A stretch of DNA of 64,000 bases, from NCBI RefSeq assembly GCF_000721235.1, contig NZ_JOFH01000014.1, positions 326,494-390,493 of the forward strand. The letters are read 5' to 3'. Under the pieces are notes generated by a model, which was given only the letters and a program-made list of their open reading frames with translations, did not search any database and was not told where the DNA came from. Shown here one piece after another: positions 32,164 to 43,208 of the stretch (the first letter of the stretch is position 1; the number at the start of each line of letters is the position of its first letter). Source of the stretch: Streptomyces olivaceus (GTDB lineage: Bacteria; Actinomycetota; Actinomycetes; Streptomycetales; Streptomycetaceae). Made by a program: the position numbers and the translations under genes.

Positions 32164-32730
32164 GTGCGCCCCTTGTACGTACCCGTCCGTCTGGCCGCCA
32201 CGGCCGTGGCCGTCGTCGCCGCGGCCGGCTGCATGAGTGTCGGCGACGAGTCCGGAGGGGCCGTCAGGCCGTCGCACTCCGCCGGTGAGCGGGGCGGTGC
32301 GGTGCCCGAGGGCGGTGCCACCGCGTCGGGCGGCAAAGCCGGGTACGGTCCGGCGGCGGCCGACGGGGAGCACGGCGCCGGGGAGCGCGGCAAGGGGGAG
32401 GGCGAGAAGGCGGGCAAGGGCAAGGGCGAGGAGAAGGGCGGGGGCGGCAAAGGGAAGGACGCGTCCTCCTCGTCTCCGCCGCGCTCCGGTGCGACCCCGG
32501 ACCCGCCGAGGCAGGGCGGCGGGGGCCGTGGCGACGAGCCCGGGCCCACCCGGACGCCCCCCGACCAGCCGACCCGGACGCCGGAACCGGAGCCGGAACC
32601 GACCGAGGAACCGCCCGCGCCCCCGGACCCGGATCCGACGGTCGCGGAGCCGTCGTCGTCGGCGCACGAGCCGCCCCAGACCCAGCTGGCGCAGCGCGAG
32701 CCGGCCCCGGAGGCGGGGGCTCCCGTGTAG
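32164..32730 (+). CDS. Low-complexity secreted lipoprotein
   Basis: 188 residues. A short signal peptide (VRPLYVPVRLAATAVAVVAAAGC) ends in the lipobox AAGC, so the protein is probably lipid-anchored outside the membrane. The remainder is disordered: a Gly/Lys/Glu-rich block (residues ~70-100) and then a Pro/Glu/Thr-rich block, resembling a wall-spanning stalk. GTG at 32164 has GGAGG nine bases upstream; the frame extends to 32110 but that would spoil the signal peptide. No enzymatic domain. Confidence 0.8.
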   Translation: MRPLYVPVRLAATAVAVVAAAGCMSVGDESGGAVRPSHSAGERGGAVPEGGATASGGKAGYGPAAADGEHGAGERGKGEGEKAGKGKGEEKGGGGKGKDASSSSPPRSGATPDPPRQGGGGRGDEPGPTRTPPDQPTRTPEPEPEPTEEPPAPPDPDPTVAEPSSSAHEPPQTQLAQREPAPEAGAPV

Positions 32731-32901
32731 GGAGACGCGCCTTCCGGACCCGTCGCGAGCCGCTCGGTTTGCCTTCGGGGGTGGGAGGTGCGTATGGTGG
32801 TAGATCGTTTGATCCCATTTGCCCGGCGCCACCGCAGAGCGCGCCGTGTGGCGCGTACTCTCCCCTTGCCGTGGTGGACCGCATTGAGGCGGTCGTATTG
32901 C

Positions 32902-32913
32902 GAATCGCGATTC
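32902..32913. promoter_or_regulatory. Palindrome GAATCGCGATTC in the DEAD-box leader
   Basis: Perfect 12-bp palindrome about 54 bases before the helicase start, in an otherwise unannotated 236-base leader/promoter region. Could be an operator or short RNA hairpin. Confidence 0.4.
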
Positions 32914-32966
32914 ACGGAGTTGACGGGCGCGTGCCGACGAGAGACTCCGGAAGGTTTCGCATTCGC

Positions 32967-35153
<2,187 letters not shown>

Positions 35154-35174
35154 CGCCTGAGCAGACCGACGAAC

Positions 35175-35210
35175 GCCGTGGCCTCCGCCCCCTCGGGTGG
35201 AGGCCACGGC
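35175..35210 (+). terminator. Terminator of the DEAD-box gene
   Basis: GCCGTGGCCTCC and GGAGGCCACGGC pair perfectly over 12 bp around a 12-base loop, about 20 bases past the stop. Confidence 0.85.
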
Positions 35211-35242
35211 GCTTCGCGTTACGGACCGGTCTCGGCCACCCG

Positions 35243-35256
35243 GTGACGCATGTCAC
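35243..35256. promoter_or_regulatory. Inverted repeat GTGAC-GCAT-GTCAC before the APC permease
   Basis: Perfect 5-bp arms, 28 bases before the permease start; position fits an operator. Confidence 0.45.
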
Positions 35257-35283
35257 GTCTGCCGCGAGGGAATTGCTGGGGTC

Positions 35284-36819
35284 ATGACAGATGACGCCAA
35301 GGCGAGTGGGCTGTCGGACGAGGAACGGCTGGCCCAGCTCGGCTACACCCAGGTTCTGGCCCGCCGCATGTCGGCGTTCTCCAACTACGCGGTCTCCTTC
35401 ACGATCATCTCGGTCCTCTCGGGCTGCCTGACCCTCTACCTCTTCGGCATGAACACGGGCGGCCCCGCCGTCATCACCTGGGGCTGGGTGGCCGTCGGCC
35501 TGATGACCCTCTTCGTCGGCCTGGCGATGGCCGAGATCTGCTCGGCGTACCCGACCTCGGCGGGCCTGTACTTCTGGGCGCACCGCCTGGCGCCCCCGCG
35601 CACGGCGGCGGCCTGGGCCTGGTTCACGGGCTGGTTCAACGTGCTGGGCCAGGTCGCGGTCACCGCCGGCATCGACTTCGGCGCCGCGTCCTTCCTGGGC
35701 GCCTACCTGAACCTGCAGTTCGACTTCGAGGTGACGCCGGGCCGCACCATCCTCCTCTTCGCCGCGATCCTCGTCCTCCACGGCCTGCTGAACACCTTCG
35801 GCGTCCGCATCGTCGGCCTGTTGAACAGCGTGAGCGTGTGGTGGCACGTCCTCGGCGTCGCGGTCATCGTCGGCGCGCTGACCTTCGCGCCCGACCACCA
35901 CCAGTCGGCGTCCTTCGTCTTCGGCGAGTTCGTCAACAACACCGGCTGGGGCAGCGGCGTCTACGTGGTCCTGCTCGGCCTCCTGATGGCCCAGTACACC
36001 TTCACCGGCTACGACGCCTCCGCCCACATGACCGAGGAGACCCACGACGCGTCCACGGCCGGCCCGAAGGGCATCGTCCGCTCCATCTGGACGTCCTGGA
36101 TCGCCGGCTTCGTCCTCCTGCTGGGCTTCACCTTCGCCATCCAGTCCTACGAGGGCGCCCTGACGTCCCCGACCGGCGCGCCGCCCGCCCAGATCCTGCT
36201 CGACGCCCTCGGCGCGACGGCGGGCAAGCTGCTGCTCCTCGTCGTCATCGGCGCCCAGCTCTTCTGCGGCATGGCGTCGGTGACGGCCAACAGCCGCATG
36301 ATCTACGCGTTCTCGCGGGACGGCGCGCTGCCCTACTCGCACATCTGGCACTCGGTGAACCCGCGCACCCGCACGCCGGTCGCGGCGGTCTGGCTGGCGG
36401 CCCTGGGCGCCCTCGTCCTCGGCCTGCCGTACCTCATCAACGACACGGCGTACGCGGCCGTGACGTCCATCGCGGTCATCGGCCTCTACATCGCGTACGT
36501 CATCCCGACCCTCCTGCGCGTCCGCAAGGGCGCGGCCTTCGAACGGGGCCCGTGGCACCTGGGCCGCTGGTCGCAGGCGGTCGGCGTGGTGGCGGTGACC
36601 TGGGTCTGCGTCATCACCGTGCTGTTCATGCTCCCCCAGGTCTCCCCGGTCACCTGGGAGACCTTCAACTACGCGCCCGTCGCCGTCCTGGTCGTCCTGG
36701 GCTTCGCCGCGACCTGGTGGCTGGCCTCCGCCCGGCACTGGTTCCTCAACCCCGCCCACGAACGCACCCGCGCCCGCGCCGCCGCCCACGCGAACGTTCC
36801 CGAGCCCGTGGACCCGTGA
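35284..36819 (+). CDS. APC-superfamily amino acid permease
   Basis: 511 residues with about 12 transmembrane helices. Typical features are RRMSAFSNYAVSFTIISVLSG in helix 1, a YPTSAGLYFWAHRLAPP loop, YTFTGYDASAHMTEET (the GYD…EE signature of the amino acid/GABA permease branch) and ANSRMIYAFSRDGALP. It imports an amino acid or amine by ion symport; substrate not readable. ATG at 35284 follows TTGCTGGGGTC, with a palindrome upstream. Confidence 0.93.
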   Translation: MTDDAKASGLSDEERLAQLGYTQVLARRMSAFSNYAVSFTIISVLSGCLTLYLFGMNTGGPAVITWGWVAVGLMTLFVGLAMAEICSAYPTSAGLYFWAHRLAPPRTAAAWAWFTGWFNVLGQVAVTAGIDFGAASFLGAYLNLQFDFEVTPGRTILLFAAILVLHGLLNTFGVRIVGLLNSVSVWWHVLGVAVIVGALTFAPDHHQSASFVFGEFVNNTGWGSGVYVVLLGLLMAQYTFTGYDASAHMTEETHDASTAGPKGIVRSIWTSWIAGFVLLLGFTFAIQSYEGALTSPTGAPPAQILLDALGATAGKLLLLVVIGAQLFCGMASVTANSRMIYAFSRDGALPYSHIWHSVNPRTRTPVAAVWLAALGALVLGLPYLINDTAYAAVTSIAVIGLYIAYVIPTLLRVRKGAAFERGPWHLGRWSQAVGVVAVTWVCVITVLFMLPQVSPVTWETFNYAPVAVLVVLGFAATWWLASARHWFLNPAHERTRARAAAHANVPEPVDP

Positions 36820-36951
36820 CCGCCCGCCCCCGCCGGGGCCCACGACGCGGCCGGGACCGGGATACCCGATCGGCCTCCCGGCCGTGTCCGGCTATGCTCG
36901 GTATGGCAACATCACGCAGCACCGCGTGGCACGGGCGCGACACGGCGCCCT

Positions 36952-37024
36952 GGGCCCTTAGCTCAATTGGCAGAGCAGTGGACTTTTAATCCATTGGTTG
37001 TGGGTTCGAGTCCCACAGGGCCTA
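36952..37024 (+). tRNA. tRNA-Lys (TTT)
   Basis: 73-base cloverleaf GGGCCCTTAGCTCAATTGG, anticodon loop CTTTTAA (TTT), T-arm GTGGGTTCGAGTCCCAC, acceptor AGGGCCT with discriminator A; no encoded CCA. Confidence 0.95.
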
Positions 37025-37030
37025 CCGGTC

Positions 37031-37064
37031 GGACCCCGGCTCGCAGCAGGACGAGCCGGGGTCC
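37031..37064. terminator. Terminator between tRNA-Lys and the intein-bearing gene
   Basis: GGACCCCGGCTC and GAGCCGGGGTCC form a perfect 12-bp stem with a 10-base loop, serving both convergent units. Confidence 0.85.
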
Positions 37065-37079
37065 GGTGCGTCCGGGCCG

Positions 37080-38927
37080 TCACAGGGGCCAGAGGTGGGC
37101 CTTGAGTTCGGCGCGCTTCAGGGTGAGCGGGCCGTTGCCGTAGTGGGCGATCTGGAACTTGACGCGGCGGTCCTTGCCGACGACGCCGACGGCCGGGACG
37201 TAGCTGTAGGTGCCGCCGCTGGAGCCGATGACCTCGGTCGGCGGGAACGCCTTCACCGTCCGGCCGGCGTCGACGTCGTCCTCGACGAGGCGGATCTGGA
37301 GCTCGTCGCCCCGGTCCAGGTCGTCCGTGTAGACGTACAGGACGCCGTTGTAGTGGGCGCCCTTGGCGAAGGTCTGCCCGTCCTCGTAGTGCTGCTTGAG
37401 GTCGTCCCTCCACTCGGTGTCGAACGCGATGGTCTTCCATGTATCGGGCTGGACCGTCATCGGCTTCGTCATGCCGAGACTCGTGTAACGGGGCATGGGG
37501 TCGTCCTCCTCGGGGGCTTCGCCCTTGGCACGGGCGAGGATCGCGGTCATGGGGAAGGCACCGGGGTCGCCGTGCGTGTTGTGGCACAGGAGACCGTCAG
37601 CGATGTAGGTGCTCGTGTCTGTAGTGAGGGAGGCGATGGGCTGCACGCCGAGGTGCTCCACCCGGACCACAGCCGTGTCGGGGGTCGTCTTGCCGACGGC
37701 CGCGCCTTCCCACATGCGCGCTGCCACGGGGAGGAGCCGCTCGGGGCGCAGGGTCCCCAGGACCCGACAGGACGCCCACATCCCTCCGTTGATGCGGACG
37801 TCAGTGAAGTCCTTCGGGTTCTTCGCGAGGGAACTCCTCTTGCTGTGGTCACGACGGATGACCTTGGTGGCCCATCCTCGCCGGTCGCACTCCGCCAGGA
37901 AGAGATCGAGCACGGCGCCGTCCACCTGGCCGAAGCCGACCCAGGATCCGTGACGACCACCGGCGAACGCATGTCCGTCCGCGTCGAGGACTCCGGCCAT
38001 CCAGCCGGCGATGCGCGAATCCTCGGGTTCCCAGGAGGGCCCCAGGCTGATGATGCGGTGCTTGGCCGGGTCCAGCTCCTTGCTCGGCACCCAGGCGATC
38101 CGCGATCCACGGTTCACGTAAGGGAGACGAACGAGCCAGGGGTGGTCGGCCGAAGCAGTGACCGATCCCTCGGTGGTGGTGATGCGGTACGAGTCCTTGA
38201 GCGCGGGTTCGTTGCGGGTGACGACGCCGCGCCTGTACCGGCGACCGCCGTTGGCGTTTCCGATCCTGACGGTCTCCTCGTCGAACGAGACCAGCTCGTC
38301 GCCGACCTTCAGGTCGCCGGCACGACGCCACGTGAGGTCGGCGCACAGGATCGGCGTATCCGGGTGGACGCAGTTCTCCGGGACATGCTGATGCCCGCAG
38401 TGACCGTGGAAGTTGTTCCAGGCGGAGTTGCTCATGCGGACGCCGGAGTTGCCGTAGGAGCCGGGGTAGGCCTTGAAGGTGAGGCCGCTGGTCAGCGGGA
38501 CGCCGTGGTTCTGGTGGGCCCACTTGGCGAACGCCGCCAGGTCCCGGATCACCCAGTCGGGCAGCTCGGGCGAGTACAGGTGCGGGGTGCTGCCCCACTT
38601 CTTGTGGGTGCTCGGGTCGCAGGTGCCGACCAGTTCCACCTGGACGACGTTCAGGGTGTTCGTCTCCACGCCGCCGGACTTGTTGACCAGGGCGCGGGAG
38701 GACTCGTCGAAGTCGAAGTGCTGGTACCAGACGAGGCGCTGGGCCGAGAAGTCCGGCTTGGCGGTGAAGTTCGGCGCCGAGCCGCCGCCGCCGTAGGTCG
38801 GGAGCGAGGTGCCCTCGGTGGTGTGCCACACCACGACGTTGGACTCCATCGCCGAACCGGGGTACTTGCTGCCGTACCAGTAGGCGGTGGACGCGCCGGG
38901 ATAGCGCTGGGGACCGGTTCTGGTCAC
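37080..38927 (-). CDS. N-acetylmuramoyl-L-alanine amidase-like protein interrupted by an intein
   Basis: 615 residues as translated: a 185-residue N-extein, a 265-residue intein and a 165-residue C-extein, giving a 350-residue mature protein. The N-extein has amidase_2/PGRP features: YPGSAMESNVVVWHTTEG (first zinc histidine) and GHCGHQHVPEN. After splicing the join reads GHQHVPEN-THGDPGAF, equivalent to the H…D/C-PG zinc loop of amidases. The C-terminal ~130 residues are a beta-rich domain also seen in secreted Streptomyces/phage-like amidases. GTG at 38927 has a perfect AAGGAGTCGAC ribosome site. There is no signal peptide, as in some lysin-like proteins. It lies beside tRNA-Lys, possibly horizontally acquired (inference). 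Confidence 0.88.
   Translation of the reverse strand: MTRTGPQRYPGASTAYWYGSKYPGSAMESNVVVWHTTEGTSLPTYGGGGSAPNFTAKPDFSAQRLVWYQHFDFDESSRALVNKSGGVETNTLNVVQVELVGTCDPSTHKKWGSTPHLYSPELPDWVIRDLAAFAKWAHQNHGVPLTSGLTFKAYPGSYGNSGVRMSNSAWNNFHGHCGHQHVPENCVHPDTPILCADLTWRRAGDLKVGDELVSFDEETVRIGNANGGRRYRRGVVTRNEPALKDSYRITTTEGSVTASADHPWLVRLPYVNRGSRIAWVPSKELDPAKHRIISLGPSWEPEDSRIAGWMAGVLDADGHAFAGGRHGSWVGFGQVDGAVLDLFLAECDRRGWATKVIRRDHSKRSSLAKNPKDFTDVRINGGMWASCRVLGTLRPERLLPVAARMWEGAAVGKTTPDTAVVRVEHLGVQPIASLTTDTSTYIADGLLCHNTHGDPGAFPMTAILARAKGEAPEEDDPMPRYTSLGMTKPMTVQPDTWKTIAFDTEWRDDLKQHYEDGQTFAKGAHYNGVLYVYTDDLDRGDELQIRLVEDDVDAGRTVKAFPPTEVIGSSGGTYSYVPAVGVVGKDRRVKFQIAHYGNGPLTLKRAELKAHLWPL
37578..38372 (-). other. Intein (265 aa) with a LAGLIDADG-type endonuclease remnant
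   Basis: Splicing block A starts at Cys1: CVHPDTPILCADL followed by AGDLKVGDELVS. Block B is TASADHPWL (residues 72-80, the TxxH motif). The C-terminal blocks are TSTYIADGLLCHN, ending in His264-Asn265, and the +1 extein residue is Thr. These are all residues of a class 1 intein. Between the splicing halves lies IAGWMAGVLDADG (121-133), a dodecapeptide LAGLIDADG motif. Only one is obvious and the insert is about 120 residues, so the homing endonuclease is probably degenerate or a single-motif form. Insertion is between Asn and Thr of the amidase zinc loop. Confidence 0.92.
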
Positions 38928-39233
38928 GTCGACTCCTTCGGTTTCCACCGTGGCGCGGGCCACGGTGGGCGTGCTCGCGGCAGCCCCAGAATTCTCCATT
39001 CCGCGGCCCGGTCGCGCTCGGTTCGGGCCAACTGAGACCAGGGACACGGGCGTTGTGTGCCCGTACTTCTTTCTTGCCCATCGAATCCCCGCAGGAGCGT
39101 CACACGGGCTGCGCACAGCCTTGCGAAAGTCTCGTTAGCGTGGCTGGCTCTCGATCCCCCGTGTGAATGCAGCCAGGCCGTGGCCCGGGTGAGCCGACGG
39201 TGCAGTGGAACCAGGAAGACCGGTAGACCCGAG
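38928..39233. other. Intergenic, divergent promoters
   Basis: 306 bases between the amidase gene and the zinc-ribbon gene. No extra gene or structure seen. Confidence 0.6.
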
Positions 39234-40052
39234 ATGGATTACTGCTCCTCATGTCGTCGGCACCTCAACGGGGCTCTGGTGTGTCCCGGGTGCGGTGCCT
39301 ACGCCCCGGACATCGACCCGCACGTCGCCGGGGACGACGGGGACGACGGAGACGCGGTCCCGCCCGCTCCCGTCTCCGTTCCCGTTCCCGCCCTCGCAGT
39401 CGCTCCCGTCGCCGACATCGATGTCGGCGACGTGCCGCCCGCGCGGCAGCAGGGGCGGGCGGCACGCCGTCGCCAGCTGGCCCGCTGGAAGAAGAACAAG
39501 CGCCGCGCGGTGGTCGCCAGTGCCGTCGCCCTCGTCGGCGGCGGCCTGACCCTCGCCTCGATGGACCGGCACTCCGACGACCGGGCGCAGGCCGCCACGG
39601 CGTCGGACAACCGGGACCCGTCCGTCGGGGCCGTCCCCCAGGGCCAGAGGCCCCCGGCGACCACCGCACCGGCCGTCCCGGAGCGCACGCACAGGTCGTC
39701 GTCGCCCGCACCCGGCCCGTCGCAGCCCCAGGCGGGGCCGACGGCGGACGGTGCCGCACCGCAGCAGCCCGTCGCCTCCCGGCACCGCTCGGCGGCGACG
39801 GCCCCGGCCGAGGACGACGGCGGCACCGCGGCCTCCGGGGCAGGCGGGGGTCCGACGACCGCGCAACCCCAGCCGCAGACCACCGCCCCCGCCACCGGCG
39901 GCACGGACCCGGGCGGCTCCGACCCGGCGACGCAGCAGCCGTCGCCCGACCCCGCCCCCGGCGACAGCACGGACCCGGCCACGCCCCAGACGCCGCCCGC
40001 GGCGGAACCGTCGTCGCCGCAGCTCTGCCTGCTGGTGGTGTGCCTCGGCTGA
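39234..40052 (+). CDS. Zinc-ribbon membrane protein, SCO2400-like family
   Basis: 272 residues. The N-terminal zinc ribbon MDYCSSCRRHLNGALVCPGC is followed by an acidic/Pro linker, a basic stretch (RWKKNKRRAVVASAVALVGGGLTLAS) giving one transmembrane helix near residue 90, then a long disordered Pro/Ala/Thr-rich extracellular part ending PQLCLLVVCLG, with two cysteines at the tail. This architecture matches a Streptomyces family I know as SCO2400-like; function unknown. ATG at 39234. Confidence 0.85.
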   Translation: MDYCSSCRRHLNGALVCPGCGAYAPDIDPHVAGDDGDDGDAVPPAPVSVPVPALAVAPVADIDVGDVPPARQQGRAARRRQLARWKKNKRRAVVASAVALVGGGLTLASMDRHSDDRAQAATASDNRDPSVGAVPQGQRPPATTAPAVPERTHRSSSPAPGPSQPQAGPTADGAAPQQPVASRHRSAATAPAEDDGGTAASGAGGGPTTAQPQPQTTAPATGGTDPGGSDPATQQPSPDPAPGDSTDPATPQTPPAAEPSSPQLCLLVVCLG

Positions 40053-40058
40053 CCCGGT

Positions 40059-41363
40059 TCAGCCGCCGAGCCAGGCCAGCGCGGCGACGGTCAGGGCGCT
40101 GACGCCGGTGTCCAGGGTCGGCTGCACGACGGGTGCGAAGCCGGCGCTGTGGTTGACCGGGACGTCCTGGGCGACGGTCCCCTTCCGGGCGGCCTCGGCG
40201 TAGCGCTCCGGGTCGGTGCCGCCGATCGCCCAGTAGGTGAACGGCACGCCGAACGCCTGCGGGATCTCGCTCATGTCCTCGCTGGCGGTCTGCAGTTCCA
40301 CGGTGTGGGCGTCGTCGCCGAAGTACGCGGCGAACGCCTCCGCCACGCGCCGGGTCGGTTCCTCGTCGTTGACGGTGGGCGGGAAGGACGCGATCCGCTC
40401 GAAGTCGGGGGGCCGCGGCGCTCGGGACGCCTCGCACTCCGCCCGGACGATGCGCTCGATCGCCTCCAGGACCTGGGCGCGCGTGGTGTCGTCGTACGTG
40501 CGGACGTTGAGTTCCAGGACGGCCCGGTCGGGGATGACGTTGGGGCCGCTGCCCGCGTGGATGCTGCCGACCGTGACGACGGCGGGCGTGGTGGCGGCCA
40601 GTTCGCGCGAGACGATGGTCTGCAGCCGTACGACGACGGTGGCGGCGATGACCACGGGGTCGACGGAGGCCTGGGGCGCGGAACCGTGGGCGCCCCGGCC
40701 GTGCACGGTGACGCGCAGGCTGTCCGCGGCGGACAGGAAGGAGCCCGGCCGGGTGCCGACGTAGCCGGCGGGGTGGGGCAGGACGTGCTGGGCGAGGACG
40801 ACGTCGGGGCGGGGCGACTTCTCGGTGAGGCCGTCCTCGACCATGGCGTCGGCGCCGTCGCCGTTCTCCTCGGAGGGCTGGAAGAGCGCGACGAACGTGC
40901 CCTTCCAGGCGTCCCGGCGCCGGGCCATGAGCCGCGCGCAGCCGATCAGGCTGGTGACGTGCACGTCGTGGCCGCAGGCGTGCATGACCGGCTGTTCGTT
41001 GCCCCGGTCGTCCCGTACGGTCTCGGTGGAGGCGTACGGGAGGCCGGTCCGCTCCTCGACGGGCAGGGCGTCCATGTCCGCGCGGGCCATGACGACGGGG
41101 CCGTCCCCGTTCGCGAGGACCCCGATCACGCCGGTGCCGCCGACGCCCTCGGTGACGTCGTAGCCGCTCTCGCGCAGGGCGTCCGCCGCCTTCTTCGCCG
41201 TACGGTGCTCGCGCAGGCCAAGCTCGGGGTGGCGGTGCAGGTCCCGGTAGAGGTCCTCCAGGCCGGACCGTACGTCGTCGAGGCCGGCGAGGACGGTCCG
41301 GGCGGCGGAGGAGGAAGCGGAGTCGGGGTCGGAGTCGGGGTCGGGGGCGCTCGTCGGGGCCAT
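40059..41363 (-). CDS. M20-family amidohydrolase / carboxypeptidase
   Basis: 434-residue metal-dependent hydrolase that cleaves N-acyl amino acids or similar amides. Metal ligands are visible in HACGHDVH, FQPSEENGDGA and AQHVLPH; GRGAHGSAPQ belongs to the dimerisation/lid domain, and a C-terminal His (VNHSAGF) completes the site. The first ~20 residues are an acidic Ser/Asp-rich tail. It starts nine bases after the TRIC-like gene ends, so the two are co-transcribed. Confidence 0.93.
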   Translation of the reverse strand: MAPTSAPDPDSDPDSASSSAARTVLAGLDDVRSGLEDLYRDLHRHPELGLREHRTAKKAADALRESGYDVTEGVGGTGVIGVLANGDGPVVMARADMDALPVEERTGLPYASTETVRDDRGNEQPVMHACGHDVHVTSLIGCARLMARRRDAWKGTFVALFQPSEENGDGADAMVEDGLTEKSPRPDVVLAQHVLPHPAGYVGTRPGSFLSAADSLRVTVHGRGAHGSAPQASVDPVVIAATVVVRLQTIVSRELAATTPAVVTVGSIHAGSGPNVIPDRAVLELNVRTYDDTTRAQVLEAIERIVRAECEASRAPRPPDFERIASFPPTVNDEEPTRRVAEAFAAYFGDDAHTVELQTASEDMSEIPQAFGVPFTYWAIGGTDPERYAEAARKGTVAQDVPVNHSAGFAPVVQPTLDTGVSALTVAALAWLGG

Positions 41364-41372
41364 GTTTCGAGC

Positions 41373-42029
41373 CTACGCACGGTTCTGTTTCCGGCCACCG
41401 GGCGAGCGCGTCTCGGGCGGTTCGGGTGCGTTGAGGCCGAGGCGGAGGCCGAGCACGCGGATCAGGAAGCAGGCCGCGGCGGCGCCCAGCGCGGCCGGGA
41501 GGCCGTAGAGGCCCGTCTCGACGGTGGCGACCGTGATCGCCGCGCCGGCGAGGGCGGGAACGGCGTACAGGCCGGTGCGCAGCACGGTGGGGATCCGGCG
41601 GACGAGTGTGTCGCGGATGGTGCCCCCGCCGACCGCCGTGACCACGCCCAGCAGGATCGCGGGCGCGACGCCCAGCCCGGCGTCCAGGGCCTTGCTCGCG
41701 CCGATGACCGCGAAGGTGCTCAGCCCGACGGCGTCGAGCACGTCGATCGCCGGTTCCAGCCGCCGCAGGTGCCGGCTCAGCGCGAAGGCGATCAGCCCGC
41801 CGCCGGCGGCGAGCGTGTAGTACCGCCAGTCCAGCAGGGTCGCGGGCGGCAGCGAGTCGATGAGGACGTCCCGGATGAAGCCGCCGCCCAGCGCGGTGAT
41901 CATGCCGAGTACGACCACGCCCACGACGTCCAGCCGGGCCGCCCGCACCGCCGTCAGCGCCCCGTTCAGACCGAACGCGAACGTGCCGGTGAGATCCAGG
42001 GCGAGCAGCGGTGCGGGTTGGGCGCTCAT
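41373..42029 (-). CDS. Trimeric intracellular cation channel (TRIC/YadS) family protein
   Basis: 218-residue membrane protein with a duplicated three-helix unit (UPF0126). GGGFIRDVLIDSLPP and GGGTIRDTLVRRIPT are the paired GGG-x-xRD signatures, and seven hydrophobic helices are predicted. Prokaryotic relatives conduct K+/Na+ or small solutes. ATG at 42029 gives MSAQPAPLLALDL. Confidence 0.93.
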   Translation of the reverse strand: MSAQPAPLLALDLTGTFAFGLNGALTAVRAARLDVVGVVVLGMITALGGGFIRDVLIDSLPPATLLDWRYYTLAAGGGLIAFALSRHLRRLEPAIDVLDAVGLSTFAVIGASKALDAGLGVAPAILLGVVTAVGGGTIRDTLVRRIPTVLRTGLYAVPALAGAAITVATVETGLYGLPAALGAAAACFLIRVLGLRLGLNAPEPPETRSPGGRKQNRA

Positions 42030-42093
42030 GCGGGGCCGGGTACCCCGGCCCGCGGACGTGCCCCAGGCGGCGGTGCGGCGTCCGCCCCGGCGG

Positions 42094-43059
42094 CTACGCG
42101 GCGTCCGTCCCGCGGGCGGCGGTCGCGGCGTAGTCGGTCGGGGTCCGGCCGTAGCGCCTGCGGAAGGCACGGGCGAAATGGCCGCCGTCGGCGAACTGCC
42201 AGCGGGCGGCTATCTCCGTGACGGTCATGCGCCGGTGCGGTGCGACGAGAGCGCGGCGGGCCTCTTCGAGGCGGCGGTCCCGGATGTAGGCGCTCAGGGA
42301 CTGCCCCTCCCTGGCGAAGGCCCGTTGCAGGGTACGGGCGGAGACGTTCAGTTTCCGCGCGAGAGCCCCGGGGGAGAGGGCGGGATCGGTGAGCCGGCGG
42401 TCGGCCAGGTCCCGGGCGGCCTGGGCCAGCGCCGGCGACAGCAGGGGTTCCACGTCGTCGAGTCCGCCTCCCACGGCGGCCCGGGCCAGCTCGGCCACGG
42501 TGGCGCGGGCGGCGTCGGCCCCGGCCGGCCCGAGGCCGTCCAGCATGCGGCCCACCAGGGTGGCGTGGGCGGTCAGCAGCCGCACCTCGGCGGTGTCGGC
42601 CGGACCGGAGGCCGGCCTGCCCCGGCTGTGCCGCAGCTCGGCGGCGGGCAGGACGAGCACCCGGGTACCGGAGTGCGGCGCCGCGAAGAAGTGGGACAGC
42701 CTCCCGGCCTGTACCAGGAGGCGGCCGGCCGGTGCCGTGTGCTCGGTCCCTCCCGGTTCCCCGATCCGCCAGGTGCCCCGGTGGACGATCCACAGGCGTA
42801 CGTGATCTTCGGCCCCGACCCGTCGGCCCGCCGTCCGGAGGGCGGCCGTGTTCTCGAAGCGGTTGAACATCACGTCCCCCACCCGGTACCCGCGGGACCG
42901 GGCCGAGAAGCCGGAGACGGTCGTACGGCGGAAGGGCGCCAGCGCGAAGGTCTCGCCCATCCGGCTCCGCCACTCGCGTGCGAAGTCGCCGAAGGCGTTC
43001 GCTCCGCTCACGCTCACCGAGAAAGTGCCGCTCGTGCTCACCGAGAAAGTGCCGCTCAT
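42094..43059 (-). CDS. AraC-family transcriptional regulator
   Basis: 321 residues. The N-terminal ligand-binding domain is of the AraC-binding-like (AraC_binding_2) type (VGDVMFNRFENTAALRTAG…LLVQAGRLSHF). The C-terminal double HTH is clear: LARKLNVSARTLQRAFAREG and AARWQFADGGHFARAFRRRYG. It probably controls the divergent SDR gene. ATG at 43059 is preferred. The first residues (MSGTFSVSTSGTFSVSVSG) come from a 24-bp tandem duplication, and a start after it is possible. Confidence 0.88.
   Translation of the reverse strand: MSGTFSVSTSGTFSVSVSGANAFGDFAREWRSRMGETFALAPFRRTTVSGFSARSRGYRVGDVMFNRFENTAALRTAGRRVGAEDHVRLWIVHRGTWRIGEPGGTEHTAPAGRLLVQAGRLSHFFAAPHSGTRVLVLPAAELRHSRGRPASGPADTAEVRLLTAHATLVGRMLDGLGPAGADAARATVAELARAAVGGGLDDVEPLLSPALAQAARDLADRRLTDPALSPGALARKLNVSARTLQRAFAREGQSLSAYIRDRRLEEARRALVAPHRRMTVTEIAARWQFADGGHFARAFRRRYGRTPTDYAATAARGTDAA
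43011..43059. repeat. 24-bp tandem duplication at the AraC gene start
   Basis: GCTCACCGAGAAAGTGCCGCTC-G/A-T occurs twice in tandem, in frame, duplicating the SGTFSVS peptide. Confidence 0.8.
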
Positions 43060-43208
43060 GGTGTCGCGAATCTTCCGTTCGGGATGTCGCGCCGGTCCGA
43101 GCCGCCGCGGCCACGCGCTGCCTACCGTTGTCCCGGCATGGATCGGAGAGCCGGGATCCACGAGTCCGGGCCTCTGGAGTTCCGGAACAAGGGTAACGAG
43201 GTGGCGCA

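Noticed and set aside
37080..38927. Prophage remnant
   Set aside because: Amidase, intein and adjacent tRNA-Lys are suggestive, but no integrase, capsid or other phage genes accompany them.
38928..39116. Longer start (ATG 39116) for the intein-bearing amidase
   Set aside because: The extra 63 residues lack a signal peptide or domain, and GTG 38927 has an ideal AAGGAG.
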